The position numbers and the translations under genes were made by a program. Positions 34,959 to 46,000 of a stretch of DNA of 64,000 bases are shown here, piece after piece. Every line of letters starts with the position of its first letter. Position 1 is the stretch's first letter. Source of the stretch: an uncultured Planctomycetota bacterium (GTDB lineage: Bacteria > Planctomycetota > Planctomycetia > Gemmatales > HRBIN36); NCBI GenBank assembly GCA_937944855.1, contig CALFAY010000021.1, forward strand, positions 1 to 64,000, in the 5' to 3' direction. The notes under the pieces are model-generated. The model searched no databases. It had not been told where the DNA came from and saw only the letters and a program-made list of their open reading frames with translations.

Positions 34959-35399
34959 GGTGTTTCCTCGCGGTTGCGGCCAGTCCGTGTATCAGGTCGG
35001 CAGTGTAAAGTCCGGTTAACGGTAGGAGGAAGTTGATGATCAAGGCCTCTTACCACGATGATACGCTCCAGGTCGGCTGAAAGCGTACCAACGGCCCGGT
35101 GATGTCGTATAGGCATGGATTTTGCACGCATTGAAGTCCAGCCGGGCAATGGGTACTGGGAAACCCACGGCTGTACCGCCTGGGCTAAGTGTGCCGGTCG
35201 GGCAAAGCCATCCGCTCGGCCATTCTAGGATGCCGAAGGAAAGGTCGCAAGGATTGCCGATCGCTCTAACGGATCGGAGCGCAAGTTCAGGCTTTCTTGC
35301 CGATTTGCTCTCAAAGCGCCTTGACTCGACAGGTATCTTTTATACCGGGTCCAGGCTAGCTGCGATGCCGACAGACTTGAGCACCTGGGGAGGCGTGCC
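34959..35399. other. Intergenic region between the glycosidase-like gene and clpS
   Basis: A 441-bp divergent spacer that should contain both promoters. A TTGACT around 35322 precedes TATACC, but the spacing is only 14 bases, so I do not call it a promoter. No gene or repeat was seen. Confidence 0.5.
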
Positions 35400-35726
35400 A
35401 TGAGCGACGAAACCCGCGATCAACCCGTCCACGAACCGGAAGAACCACGTACCAAACGTCCCACTTCGACTCGGTCTCAGCCCCGCACGCGCTCGTTGCC
35501 GCCTTACAAAGTGCTTCTCCATAACGATCACGTCAACGAGTTCAGCTATGTCGTCCGCACCGTCATTGAACTGACCCGGATGAATCGGGTCGAAGCCCAG
35601 CAACGGACCTTGGAAGCTCACTGCACCGGACTGTCGTTGTTGCTCGTGACCCACAAAGAGCGGGCTGAGCTGTTCGTCGAGCAGTTTGCCAGTAAGGGGA
35701 TCACGGTGACGATCGAGCCGGTTTAG
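35400..35726 (+). CDS. clpS: ATP-dependent Clp protease adaptor ClpS
   Basis: A 108-residue adaptor that hands N-degron substrates to ClpAP or ClpCP. The core (about 34-108) follows the family: PPYKVLLHNDHVNEF (normally NDDxTPMEFV), then EAHCTGLSLLLVTHKERAELF and the terminal strand GITVTIEPV. The first 33 residues are a Pro/Arg/Thr-rich disordered extension. GGGGAGG lies about six bases before the ATG. No clpA gene is adjacent. The substitution in the substrate-facing NDD motif (NDH) is worth noting but the fold is clear. Confidence 0.92.
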   Translation: MSDETRDQPVHEPEEPRTKRPTSTRSQPRTRSLPPYKVLLHNDHVNEFSYVVRTVIELTRMNRVEAQQRTLEAHCTGLSLLLVTHKERAELFVEQFASKGITVTIEPV

Positions 35727-35814
35727 GCCGCCCAGCCAGGAGTTGCAGCATTTTCCCCACAGATCCGCAAGGGATGCAGGGCTATTCGCATTGCGTAAGG
35801 AAGCAGGTGTCTGT

Positions 35815-36497
35815 TCAGCGGCGGCGGTTCCAGGAGTCGTTGGAATACCTTTGTCGGGCCAGTTGTTCAATTCGAGCCAGTTCGTCGGCAGTCCACGGAG
35901 CCGGTTCGGCCTGCCAGCCCAAGGCTTCGGCTATTTCCCCGGGCAGCGTGTCCGCCCAGTCCCGCAGCTTGGCGTGTTGCATGGAACCGTGCTGCATCAA
36001 GGCCCCGTGCCGGATTCGCTGGGCCCCGCCGATGATTTTCACCCTTCCAAGCACGACATCGCCCGGCTGCGGAACAGCAAAGCAAAGGTAGCCTAACTGC
36101 TCGGGCCGTGGTCGCGGTCCTTCAGTGACGTGAGCAGGCACGTTTCTTTTTCGCAGGATTTCCGCAAGGACGTGATGGATCCGGTCGTGCCAGCACGCCG
36201 GGGCCAGTCCGCGTAGCCAAGTCGCCGGCAAGGCGATGGCATAGGTCAGGTCCCCGTCGTGGATGATTGCTCCGCCGCCGGTCGCACGTCGCACCCACGG
36301 GTATCGAGCTAATCTCGGCTCACTGAGCCGTTCTTCGCACTGTTGGAAGTAGCCGAGGCTGACCGTGGGAGGATCCCATGTGTAAACCCGGATGGATGCC
36401 ACACCCCGCACCGCCGATTCGAGAAGCACTTCGTCCGCGGCCATGTTGTGCGGGCCGTCCGCCGAGGAGAACGGCAACCAGCGGATAAGAGGTCGGG

Positions 36498-36501
<4 letters not shown>
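35815..36501 (-). CDS. Lipoate ligase/octanoyltransferase family protein (LipM-like)
   Basis: A 228-residue cofactor transferase of the BPL/LplA/LipB fold. The signature RRATGGGAIIHDGDLTY is at 71-87. Cys140 (YLCFAV) sits where LipM-type octanoyltransferases carry their catalytic Cys. Lys155 in RVKIIGGAQR matches the conserved lysine, and ALMQHGSM the following motif. It probably moves an octanoyl or lipoyl group to GcvH and related lipoyl domains. Its ATG overlaps the stop of the glycine decarboxylase subunit gene (ATGA), which fits a role in lipoylating the glycine cleavage system. LplA-type activity cannot be excluded. Confidence 0.87.
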
Positions 36502-37976
<1,475 letters not shown>

Positions 37977-37980
37977 GTTC

Positions 37981-38499
37981 TCACGGTTCCAAGATGCCGA
38001 TGTAGGGCAATTGCCTGTATTCATCATCGTAGTCAAGGCCGTAGCCGACCACGAACACGTCTGGAATCTCGAAGCCAATGTAGTCCGGTTCGCAAGGCAC
38101 TTCCTGGCGGCCGCGTTTGCGAAGCAGAACGGCGACTCGGATGGAACGAGGCCGCAGACTGCGTACATGATCGAGCACTTGGGCCAGTGTCCGTCCGGTG
38201 TCGAGAATATCGTCCACAAGAAGAACGTGCCGATCGCGCACGTCGGGCAGCAACGTGCGGACGATTTCGAGCTTGTCCGGACGGGTCGTCGCGCCCCGGT
38301 AGCTCGACGCCTGAAGGAAGCCGATGCGTGTGCGCAAAGGCAGTTGGCGAACGAGATCGGCCACCAGCATCAAGGAGCCGGTCAGGATGCCCAGCAGCGT
38401 CACCGGCAAACCGTCGTAGTCGCGGGTGATCTGCGCGGCTAATTCCCGGAGACGCTGTTGGATCTGCTCTTCGGAAATCAGCACACGCACGGAAGACAC
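37981..38499 (-). CDS. hpt: Hypoxanthine phosphoribosyltransferase
   Basis: A 172-residue purine-salvage enzyme converting hypoxanthine or guanine with PRPP to IMP or GMP. The PRPP-binding loop VLLVDDILDTGRTLAQV is at 92-108. The early ILTGSLMLVADLVRQL and late PDVFVVGYGLDYDDEYRQLPYIG segments are typical of HPRT. The start is GTG at 38499, in phase with the family N-terminus. It is the first gene of a tight operon, with gcvPB starting four bases after its stop. It is divergent from the esterase gene, leaving a 62-bp shared control region. Confidence 0.94.
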   Translation of the reverse strand: MSSVRVLISEEQIQQRLRELAAQITRDYDGLPVTLLGILTGSLMLVADLVRQLPLRTRIGFLQASSYRGATTRPDKLEIVRTLLPDVRDRHVLLVDDILDTGRTLAQVLDHVRSLRPRSIRVAVLLRKRGRQEVPCEPDYIGFEIPDVFVVGYGLDYDDEYRQLPYIGILEP

Positions 38500-38561
38500 G
38501 GTCTTCGCCTCGGAGATTTGCGGAACATACTATGGAATCCAGATGACACGGAGGAGGCACG

Positions 38562-39320
38562 ATGTGGACGACCGCCGAGGTCGCAGGACATCCGGTTGAA
38601 ATCTACGAGCCGTCCGGAACCGGCGGATCGGGTGGGCCGTCTGGTCAACAGGCCCTCATCTACTTGCATCCGGCCCGTCCCGAGTTGCTCCGTGGTCGGG
38701 AAGCCTTTACGGGGATCTTTGACGAGTTGGGGCTGGTCTGTGCATGCCCGCACGGTGGGTCGTCCTGGTGGGCAGATCGGATATATCCCAGTTTCGATAA
38801 CCGCTTCAGTGCAGAACGCTGGGTCGTTGAACACGTCGCTCCCTGGCTTCAAGACCGATTGCGTGGGGACGGCCTGAACCGTCCGGTGCCACTGGGTTTG
38901 CTCGGAGTCAGTGTCGGCGGCCAGGCCGCCCTGCGGATGGCTCTCAAGTATCCGCGGGTCTTTCCCGCCGTCGCAGCCCTGGCCCCGGCTCTTGAACTGC
39001 ACCAGTTCTACGGCAGGGGCACTGTGCTGGATTTGCTCTACGACAGCAAGGAACAGTGCCGCCAGGATACAGCCGCGATGCACGTCCGCCCGGACGAGTA
39101 CCCGTCGCACATCTTCTTCGCTGTCGATCCCGAAGATGCGGCGTGGTATCGTGGCGGTGATCGGTTGCATGAAAAACTGACCGCCCTCGGCATCGCCCAT
39201 GTCTGCGATCTGAGCACCAGTGCAGGTGGACACAGCTGGGAGTATTTCGAGCACATGGCTGACCGGGCGATCCGGTTTCTAGCCGAGGGGTTGACAAAAG
39301 CGAAGCACCGGCTGTTATGA
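38562..39320 (+). CDS. Alpha/beta hydrolase, putative esterase
   Basis: A 252-residue soluble hydrolase of the esterase D/polyhydroxybutyrate-depolymerase-like group. The oxyanion strand is ALIYLHPARPE, the nucleophile elbow LGVSVGGQA (Ser117), and a GGHSWEYF motif near the C-terminus supplies the catalytic His. No signal peptide is seen. A GGAGGAGG ribosome-binding site precedes the ATG. It lies 22 bp before the LutA-like gene and may share its transcript. The natural ester substrate is unknown. Confidence 0.82.
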   Translation: MWTTAEVAGHPVEIYEPSGTGGSGGPSGQQALIYLHPARPELLRGREAFTGIFDELGLVCACPHGGSSWWADRIYPSFDNRFSAERWVVEHVAPWLQDRLRGDGLNRPVPLGLLGVSVGGQAALRMALKYPRVFPAVAALAPALELHQFYGRGTVLDLLYDSKEQCRQDTAAMHVRPDEYPSHIFFAVDPEDAAWYRGGDRLHEKLTALGIAHVCDLSTSAGGHSWEYFEHMADRAIRFLAEGLTKAKHRLL

Positions 39321-39331
39321 GTTGGAGCCGC

Positions 39332-39338
39332 GGAGGTG
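39332..39338 (+). promoter_or_regulatory. Strong Shine-Dalgarno setting a GTG start
   Basis: GGAGGTG is followed four bases later by the GTG at 39343. It fixes the start of the LutA-like gene, which would otherwise have to begin at a later ATG. Confidence 0.65.
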
Positions 39339-39342
39339 AGCC

Positions 39343-40062
39343 GTGCATGTTTCCTTGATGATTACCTGTCTGGCCGACCAGTTTTTCCCTGAGATCGGAC
39401 TGGCCACATTGCGGCTGCTCCGTCGTCTGGGTGTCGAAGTGGACTTTCCCTACGACCAAACCTGTTGCGGTCAGCCGCATTTCAACAGCGGCTATCACGC
39501 CGACGCTCGAGAGATCGCCCGTCATGCTCTCCGTGTCTTCGTCGGCGATCAACCTGTCGTGACCCCGTCCGGCTCCTGCGCAGCCATGGTCAAGCTCGAA
39601 TACCCTCGACTCTTTGAGGATGACCCGACTTGGTCGCATCTGGCCCAGGCATTGGCCGAGCGAACCTATGAACTTTCCGATTTCCTAGTCAACGTCCTGG
39701 GGGTGGAAGACGTGGGGGCCAAATGTCCGGGCAAGGCGACGTATCACATGGCCTGTCACCTCCGCCCCCTGAACCGCATGACCGAAGCCGAGCGGCTGCT
39801 CAGCAAAGTCCGCGATTTGGAACTGATTCCTCTGGAACGCTACGACGAATGCTGCGGTTTCGGAGGCTCGTTTTCCGTGCGGTATCCGGAGATCAGCGGT
39901 GCGATGGTCAACGACAAGGCGGCTTGCATCGAACGGACTGGAGCGGATTACGTCGTTTCCACCGATGCCGGTTGCCTCATGAACATCGCCGGCTGTCTGC
40001 GTCGCCGGGGCAGCCGCGTCCAAGCCCGGCACCTGGCCGAAATCCTGGCCAACGAGGGATGA
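39343..40062 (+). CDS. LutA-like iron-sulfur oxidoreductase subunit (CCG-domain protein)
   Basis: A 239-residue protein with two cysteine-rich CCG domains. The first contains DQTCCGQPHFNSGYHADA (near residue 41), the second DECCGFGGSFSVRYPEI (near 168). Such proteins (LutA/YkgE; also the C-terminal part of GlcF) bind iron-sulfur cofactors and take part in L-lactate or glycolate oxidation. No LutB or LutC is adjacent. The start is GTG at 39343. It sits between an esterase gene and a LOG-family gene, so its partner subunits must be elsewhere in the genome. Confidence 0.87.
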   Translation: MHVSLMITCLADQFFPEIGLATLRLLRRLGVEVDFPYDQTCCGQPHFNSGYHADAREIARHALRVFVGDQPVVTPSGSCAAMVKLEYPRLFEDDPTWSHLAQALAERTYELSDFLVNVLGVEDVGAKCPGKATYHMACHLRPLNRMTEAERLLSKVRDLELIPLERYDECCGFGGSFSVRYPEISGAMVNDKAACIERTGADYVVSTDAGCLMNIAGCLRRRGSRVQARHLAEILANEG

Positions 40063-40065
40063 TTC

Positions 40066-40896
40066 ATGTCTGATAAACGCCCCAAGAAGCGGACCAAATC
40101 CCCCGCGCCAGACCGAGCCGATGCCGTGGTCAATCCATCTCTCAGCCGCGTGGCCCGTCTCGGCCAGCCCACCGAGGACGAACTCCTGCTGCATCGTCCC
40201 CGATTGCGGAAACCGGAGCCGCGTGATCCGCAACAAGCCGCCTTCACTAAAGAAGAACCGTGGCGAGTCCTGCGTATCCAGAGCGAGTTCGTCCACGCCA
40301 TCAACGCGCTGGCGGACGTCGGAGCGGCGATCACGTTTTTTGGCTCGGCTCGGCTTCCCGAAAGCCATCCGATGTACGCTGCTGCTCGGGAACTGGCGCG
40401 TCGCCTGGCGGAAGCCGGTTTCGCCATCGTCACCGGGGGCGGCCCTGGCATCATGGAAGCAGCCAACCGCGGGGCCAAAGACGCCGACGGCTTGTCCATC
40501 GGCTGCAACATCGAACTGCCGTATGAGCAGAAACTCAATCCCTACGTCACCGTGGCCGTCAATTTCCGTTATTTCTTCGTCCGCAAGACGATGCTCGTGA
40601 AGTATTCGGAAGGTTTCGTCCTCTTCCCCGGCGGGTTCGGCACCCTGGACGAGATGTTCGAAGCCCTCACTCTGGTCCAGACCGAGAAGCTTGGGCTGTT
40701 CCCCATCGTGCTTTTTGGCAGCAGCTACTGGAAGGGACTTACCGATTGGCTTCGGGACACGGTGCTGACCGCGGGGGCCATCGACCCGGATGATCTAAAC
40801 CTTTTTTTCGTTACCGACTCGATCGACCAGACGTTTTCCTACCTGCTTGACGCTTATCACGAAGAGCGATGGACGCGCACACGGTCGGAAATCTGA
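40066..40896 (+). CDS. LOG-family Rossmann-fold nucleotide-binding protein
   Basis: A 276-residue protein. The phosphoribohydrolase hallmark VTGGGPGIMEAANRGA is near residues 124-139, and PGGFGTLDEMFEAL at about 189-202 is the second. LOG-family enzymes release the free base from nucleoside 5'-monophosphates (cytokinin riboside phosphates in plants; AMP-type nucleotides in bacteria). The first 60 residues are a basic and polar extension, longer than in most members. It begins three bases after the LutA-like stop, so the two are probably co-transcribed. The substrate is not certain. Confidence 0.88.
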   Translation: MSDKRPKKRTKSPAPDRADAVVNPSLSRVARLGQPTEDELLLHRPRLRKPEPRDPQQAAFTKEEPWRVLRIQSEFVHAINALADVGAAITFFGSARLPESHPMYAAARELARRLAEAGFAIVTGGGPGIMEAANRGAKDADGLSIGCNIELPYEQKLNPYVTVAVNFRYFFVRKTMLVKYSEGFVLFPGGFGTLDEMFEALTLVQTEKLGLFPIVLFGSSYWKGLTDWLRDTVLTAGAIDPDDLNLFFVTDSIDQTFSYLLDAYHEERWTRTRSEI

Positions 40897-40944
40897 CAGA
40901 CGCTATGTGCTGAGGCCGCAGAGACACTGCCGCAAGACGGGAAG

Positions 40945-41028
40945 TGCCGAAGAGAGGACTCGAACCTCCACGGGGTTGCCCCCACCAGGTCCTGAACCTG
41001 GCGCGTCTGCCAATTCCGCCACTTCGGC
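40945..41028 (-). tRNA. tRNA-Leu (CAG)
   Basis: On the minus strand the sequence gives a class II tRNA: acceptor GCCGAAG/CTTCGGC, D-arm, anticodon stem CCAGG/CCTGG with loop TTCAGGA (anticodon CAG), a long variable arm (GGGGGCAACCCC-type hairpin) and T-loop TTCGAGT. The discriminator is A. CCA is not encoded. Confidence 0.95.
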
Positions 41029-41184
41029 ATGGTTAGGCAAGGTTACTGCCCAACCGAAAATCTACGGCGATGCTTCTGGCTCGTCAAGCCGACGCTTTGT
41101 CCGCTCCAGGGCTGTTTCGTCTTGACATCGTACAAGGAATCGAGCGTACTTTTGGCCCGGAGATTCGCCGATCAGGAACCGGAC

Positions 41185-41922
41185 ATGGATGCCAAGATCG
41201 CTGCCATGATCGCAGCTCTGAAAGAGGCGATGCTCAGCCCGGAACCGCTTCCGCTCTTCCGCACGGGCAAAGGACCGGGGCTGTTTTCTTCCCGGAGCGG
41301 ATCGTCCGGCGAAGCGGCCGAGGAGGCAGTGCGGTTGGGTCTGTTGGAGGTGGTGCGGCAGGAGTCGCGGGGAAAACAGGAGCAATCGTGGGTTCGCATC
41401 ACGCCTCGGGGCGTCGAGTTCGTCTATGAGCATGAATCGCCTCACCAAGTCCTCCAAGAACTTCGCGATCTGCTCAAGGCCCATACCTCCGGCGTGCCCC
41501 GCTGGGCCGAGGAGATCCGAGCCGGTCTGCAAGCCCTCATCAACCGCTACCACGATCTGTTGGACCGCCAACAGATGTTCCTCACCCACTTGCGGCACCG
41601 CGTCGAAGCGGCTCTCGAGCGACTGGAAAAGTCGGACCCGCTTAAGCCGCTCGACACTTGGCAGCTAGACGCCTTGGCCTATCTGGACCGCCGATCCACT
41701 GTAACCGGTCCCGCCCCGTGTCCTCTGCGGGAATTATTCCACGCTTTGCGGGAACGCCATCCCCATCTCGAACTGTCCGCCTTCCACGCCGGCCTGAGCG
41801 AGTTGCAGGAGCGGGAAAGCCTCCGGCTTATTCCTCTGGCGAGCAGCCTGGACAACCTGCCGGAGCCGGAGTTTGCCCTTCTCGAAGGAACCGAGGTATA
41901 CCATGCCGTGCAGCGTCGGTGA
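41185..41922 (+). CDS. Hypothetical protein with winged-helix-like N-terminal domain
   Basis: A 245-residue soluble protein. Residues about 30-90 show a winged-helix-like pattern with SGEAAEEAVRLGLLEVVRQE and SWVRITPRGVEFVYEHESP. A long helical middle part (about 95-160) looks coiled. A C-terminal domain (about 165-245) contains LRELFHALRERHPHLELSAFHAGLSELQE, also a winged-helix-like pattern. The ATG at 41185 is chosen; a longer frame starts inside the region just after tRNA-Leu and is unlikely. No catalytic motif seen. Regulatory DNA binding is plausible but not shown. Confidence 0.62.
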   Translation: MDAKIAAMIAALKEAMLSPEPLPLFRTGKGPGLFSSRSGSSGEAAEEAVRLGLLEVVRQESRGKQEQSWVRITPRGVEFVYEHESPHQVLQELRDLLKAHTSGVPRWAEEIRAGLQALINRYHDLLDRQQMFLTHLRHRVEAALERLEKSDPLKPLDTWQLDALAYLDRRSTVTGPAPCPLRELFHALRERHPHLELSAFHAGLSELQERESLRLIPLASSLDNLPEPEFALLEGTEVYHAVQRR

Positions 41923-42013
41923 CGGAACGGATGCCTGGTCGCCGGCCCCGGGCTGACAAGGCGTCCACCGCAGCCCGCCCGGTTACTGGCCCCGCCCCGT
42001 GAAGTCGGCCCTC

Positions 42014-43033
42014 TCACCGTTGAAAGATGGGCAGATAGTGCGTTGGAACGGAAAGAATGATAACGCCGACGGAGGTTTGGTACACCGGACCTGGCGTGTT
42101 GTAGTCGAGATCGCGGGTAGACCAGCTGCCGTCCGGGCTTTGTCGGGCCAGAAGCAAGGCGCGAATTTTGGCGTACCACTCCTTCCACTCCTGCCCGCCA
42201 ACCTGGTGCATGGCATGGGCGGCGTAGTAATGGCCGTACCAAAAATGCTGCCGGGTATTGAATTGGCTCTTCATGAACTGGACCGCTCGGGGAATCTGCT
42301 CAGCGTCGTATTTGCCGGAAAGCTGAAGGACACAGATGCCGGCAGCGGTGCGGGCAAACCCCGGGCCCCGACTGCCGGGCTGATAGGTGAATCCTCCGCT
42401 GCGGGGATCGTAGCAGCGCTGGATGTACGCCAGGGCGTCCTTGAGCGTCTGATCGGGTACATGCAGGCCGCTGTTCTTGGCGGCGCGCAGGGCCATCACC
42501 TGCATGATGGTGACGGAAATGTCCGCCTGATTCTGATTCGGCTCGTAGCGCCAGCCGCCCTGGTCGCTCTGGCTGCCCACGATGAGGCTGACCGCGCGTT
42601 CCAACACTGGCTTGATCTGATCGTCGCCAGTCATGCCCCACAGTTCGGCCAAGGCCAGCGTGGCCATGGCGTGGCAGTACATGTTGCCGCCGCGCGAGCC
42701 GATCAGGTAGCCGTCCTTCTCTCTTGCCGAAGACAGCAAGAACCGCATGCCCTTGGCGACCTCGGGGCCGTACAAGCCCTGGTTCGGCAAGTGGCCTTGA
42801 GACATGAACGCGAGCAAAGCGAAAGAAGTAATCGCGGTGTTATGGGGATAGGAGGTCTCGCCCCAGGAGCCGTCGTCCTTGTTCTGCTTGGAGGCCAGCC
42901 ATTCCAAGGCCCGGTCGCAAGCCCGCTTTGCGGCATCGTCGAGCGTGACCTCGGTTGGCGTGGTCGGCGGTTGCGGCAGCGCCGAACCGATGGTCAGCCC
43001 GCACAAGACGCCGAAGACAACCGGCAGCTTCAT
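42014..43033 (-). CDS. Exported terpene-cyclase-repeat (alpha/alpha toroid) protein
   Basis: A 339-residue protein with a signal peptide (about 1-20). Repeated units with QW-like motifs follow: GSWGETSY, QGGWRYEPNQNQADISVT, SGGFTYQPGS and DGSWSTRDL. This is the prenyltransferase/squalene-cyclase-like alpha/alpha toroid, but no DXDD or DCTAE-type acid motif is seen, so it is probably a scaffold or binding protein. Planctomycete genomes often place such proteins with DUF4175-like and MoxR-operon genes. Here it is the last of a three-gene minus-strand series, starting after the coiled-coil gene. The ATG at 43033 places the signal peptide first. Confidence 0.75.
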   Translation of the reverse strand: MKLPVVFGVLCGLTIGSALPQPPTTPTEVTLDDAAKRACDRALEWLASKQNKDDGSWGETSYPHNTAITSFALLAFMSQGHLPNQGLYGPEVAKGMRFLLSSAREKDGYLIGSRGGNMYCHAMATLALAELWGMTGDDQIKPVLERAVSLIVGSQSDQGGWRYEPNQNQADISVTIMQVMALRAAKNSGLHVPDQTLKDALAYIQRCYDPRSGGFTYQPGSRGPGFARTAAGICVLQLSGKYDAEQIPRAVQFMKSQFNTRQHFWYGHYYAAHAMHQVGGQEWKEWYAKIRALLLARQSPDGSWSTRDLDYNTPGPVYQTSVGVIILSVPTHYLPIFQR

Positions 43034-43070
43034 CAGCCTTGTGGCTCCAAGGATCGGTCGGTTTATCGAG

Positions 43071-46000
43071 TCATTTCTTTTCCGAGGGAGCATCGGCCGG
43101 CTTGCCCCGGGCGATGTTGATGTAATACTGCTGTATCAGCGAAGCATACTCGGGGGGAAACTTGTCCCCGAGGGCCTGTCGGATCAAGTCGCGTTGCCGA
43201 GGCGGAAGGTAGATGAACATGCCGTCGCCCTGGGCATCTTTGAGCCGGGAATCGGCATTGTTCAGGCTGCCGTCCGGGACGCGGTTGCCTTCGCTTTGAT
43301 TGTTCGGCTGTTCCTGCCGTCCCCGGTTCGCCTGCTGCTGACCCGGTTGCTGTCCTGGTTGCTGGTTCGCTTGTTGGCCGTTGGGCTGTTGGGCGGAAGC
43401 GGTGGCCCGCGGCTGCTGACCGGGCTGCCCAGGAGCCTGGCCCATCTGAGCCAGCGCCTGATTCAGGGTGTCCAGGGCCTGCCGCAACTGGCTGGCTGCC
43501 TGTTGCTGGGCCTGATTCGCCTGACCGGGACGGCCCTGCTCAAGCTGCTGTCCGGCTTGCTGGAGATTTTGCCGTGCATTGCTCAGCGGCGTGCGGACGC
43601 CTTCGGGAGACTGGGCCTGAGCTTGTCCCAGAGCGGCTTCGGCCCCGGCGTTGGCTTCCTGAGAACGGGCCAACTGCTCCGTGGCTTCGAGCAATTGTTG
43701 TTGAGCCTGGGCCAATTGGGCGGCGGGGGAAGCGTTGGGACTGGGATTCTCGGCCCCCCGATTCTGACTGCGAGCCGCTTCCTGCAACTGGGCCAGGGCA
43801 TTCCGCTGATTCTGAATTGCCTGGCGAAGATCGCCGGCTTCCAGGTCACGGGCGGCCCGGTCCGCGGGACGCCCGGCTTCGTTGAGATTGGCCTGACGGG
43901 CTTGCCGGGCCAAGTCATGCTGCAACTCGGCCAGACTCGGAGGCTGTTGCTCGGCGCGGTTCTGATTCGCCTGCTGAGCTGGTCGGGCCGCTTGCTCGGA
44001 GCTTTGGACGGCGTCCTGAGTCTGCTCCAGGGCCTTTGCCACTTGTCGGGCGGCGTTGGCCAATTGCACCTCTCGCGGCAGCGTAGCGGCCTGATCGGCG
44101 ATTTCGCGGGCCTGGCGTTCCTGAAGGGCCTTGGCAACCTCCTTTCGGGCCTGATTCAGCTTGTCCGCGGCTTCGTCCGCCTCGCGGGAGGCTTCAGGAA
44201 AGCGCGGCTGCTGCAACTCTTCCCGGGCCTTTTGCATGTTGTCTCCGGCCTTGGCCAACTGCTCGGCAGCCTGAGGCACGAGTTGTTGCAAATCTTGACC
44301 GAGTTGACGGGACTGATTCCGCACATCTTCTTGCTTCCGCGCCAGGTCCTGGCCCTCCTGTCGAGTGACAGGATCAACCTGTCCGGGACGCTCTTCGGGC
44401 TTGGCTTTGTCCTGTCCGGTCTGAACGGCTAATTCGGCAGCATCCCCGGCGATGTTTCGCTCTTGCCGGGCCAGTTCCTCCAGCTTCTTCGCCGCGTCTT
44501 CCAGCTTGGCTATCTCCTCTCGTCGCTGCTGCATCTCGGCAGCCTGACGGTTGAGTTCATCCATCGCTTGTTCCAAGGCTTTGATCGCCCGATCCTGCTG
44601 GGCGACCGCTTCGCCGCCGCGGCGGTTTTCCAAAGCCTCGGCTGCTTTCTCCATCGCTTCCTGTGAACGCTGCAAAGCGTCGCGGGTCTGGTCCGCCGAT
44701 GGTATCGGTTGCTCTTTCAGCGCCTGGGTTCGTTCAGCAAGATCGTGTTGCTTCTGAGCCAGACGGGGAAGCGACTCGCGGGCCTTGCCAGCTTCGGCAG
44801 CCACCGTTTTTTGTCGGGTTTCCTTCTGCTCGGCGAGCAGCCGTTCGAGATTGTCCCTGGCCCGTTCGAGGGCGGCCAGGGGATCGCGTTGCTGCTTCTC
44901 CTCCTGGGCAAGCAGTTCATCCAGTTGACGGCGGGCTTCTTCAAGCCGGTTCAGTGCCTGTTCCTGCGGCCGGACCGCTGTGTCAGGATCATTCCGCTGC
45001 ATGGCCTGACGGGCTTCCCGCATGAGGTCGCCGGCCTCGTTCACTTTGTCCGCCAACGCCTTTTCATGGGGCCGTAAAAGGTTGCGAGCATCTCGGGCCG
45101 TCATCTCGTTGCGGGCCTGTTCGAGGGCTGAAGCGAGGGCCTCCTTGTCTCGGTTCTGGGGCGCAACTTGGGGATCGGCCTGACGCCGCTGCTGTTCCGT
45201 GACCTCCAGGAGCCGTTCCTGCTTCTCGATGGCCTGCTCGACCTGATGCCGAGCCTCCCGCAAAGCACTGAGGCGATCGCGCTGCGGTCGGAGCGTCCGA
45301 GCCAATTCGTGCAGGTCCCCAGCGGCCTTGACCTGCTTTTTGGCGGCCTCCTGGGGTTCCCGCCGACGCAAATGCTCGGCTGCTTCCTTCATGCCGTCCA
45401 TGATCCGCTGTTCGTAGATGAGCGACTCTGCTTTCCGCAAGCGTTCCTGGTGATCGGGCGGCAACTGGGAACGCAGGTCATCCAATTGACGGAACACGTT
45501 GGACACGTCGCGCTGGAGGTCGTTTTGCTTGTCGGCCTGATCCTGGAGCGGATGGCGAGGGAAGCGGCGAGACGGATCGCGACTCTCCAGGGGAGTCCGC
45601 GTGGCTTCGAGGCTCTTGGCGTGCAATTGCAGCTGGGCTTCGGCTGTCTTTTCCAGCCGTTCGGCGGCCTGTTCCAGACTCCGGACCGCATCGAAACGGG
45701 CCAACAGGCTGCGTAGTTTTTCCAGCACTTCATGATGCTTGCGGTGGGCCTGTCCCAATTCCTTCTCGGCGGCGGCATCGTCCGTCGCCTCCGCCGCTGC
45801 CTGTAACCTCTGGATAATCTCCGCCATCTCCTCGCGGCTCAGCCCGTGCAAAGTCTGGCTGACTTCTTCCAGGACACGTTTTTCGGATTCGGCATCGAGC
45901 CGGTGATAGACGAGAACCCGCAGCAGAGTATTGAGCCGACGCACCGTCCGCTCGGTCTCTTCCCGGACCTGTTTTTGCCGTTCCTGTTGTTGCGACAAAT

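Noticed and set aside
35322-35347. TTGACT/TATACC as a clpS promoter
   Set aside because: The spacer is about 14 bases, too short for a standard sigma-70 promoter.
42879-44432. 517-codon open frame antisense to the coiled-coil gene
   Set aside because: Leu/Gly-rich composition is what the complement of Gln/Ala codons would give; the minus-strand gene has a proper signal peptide and start.
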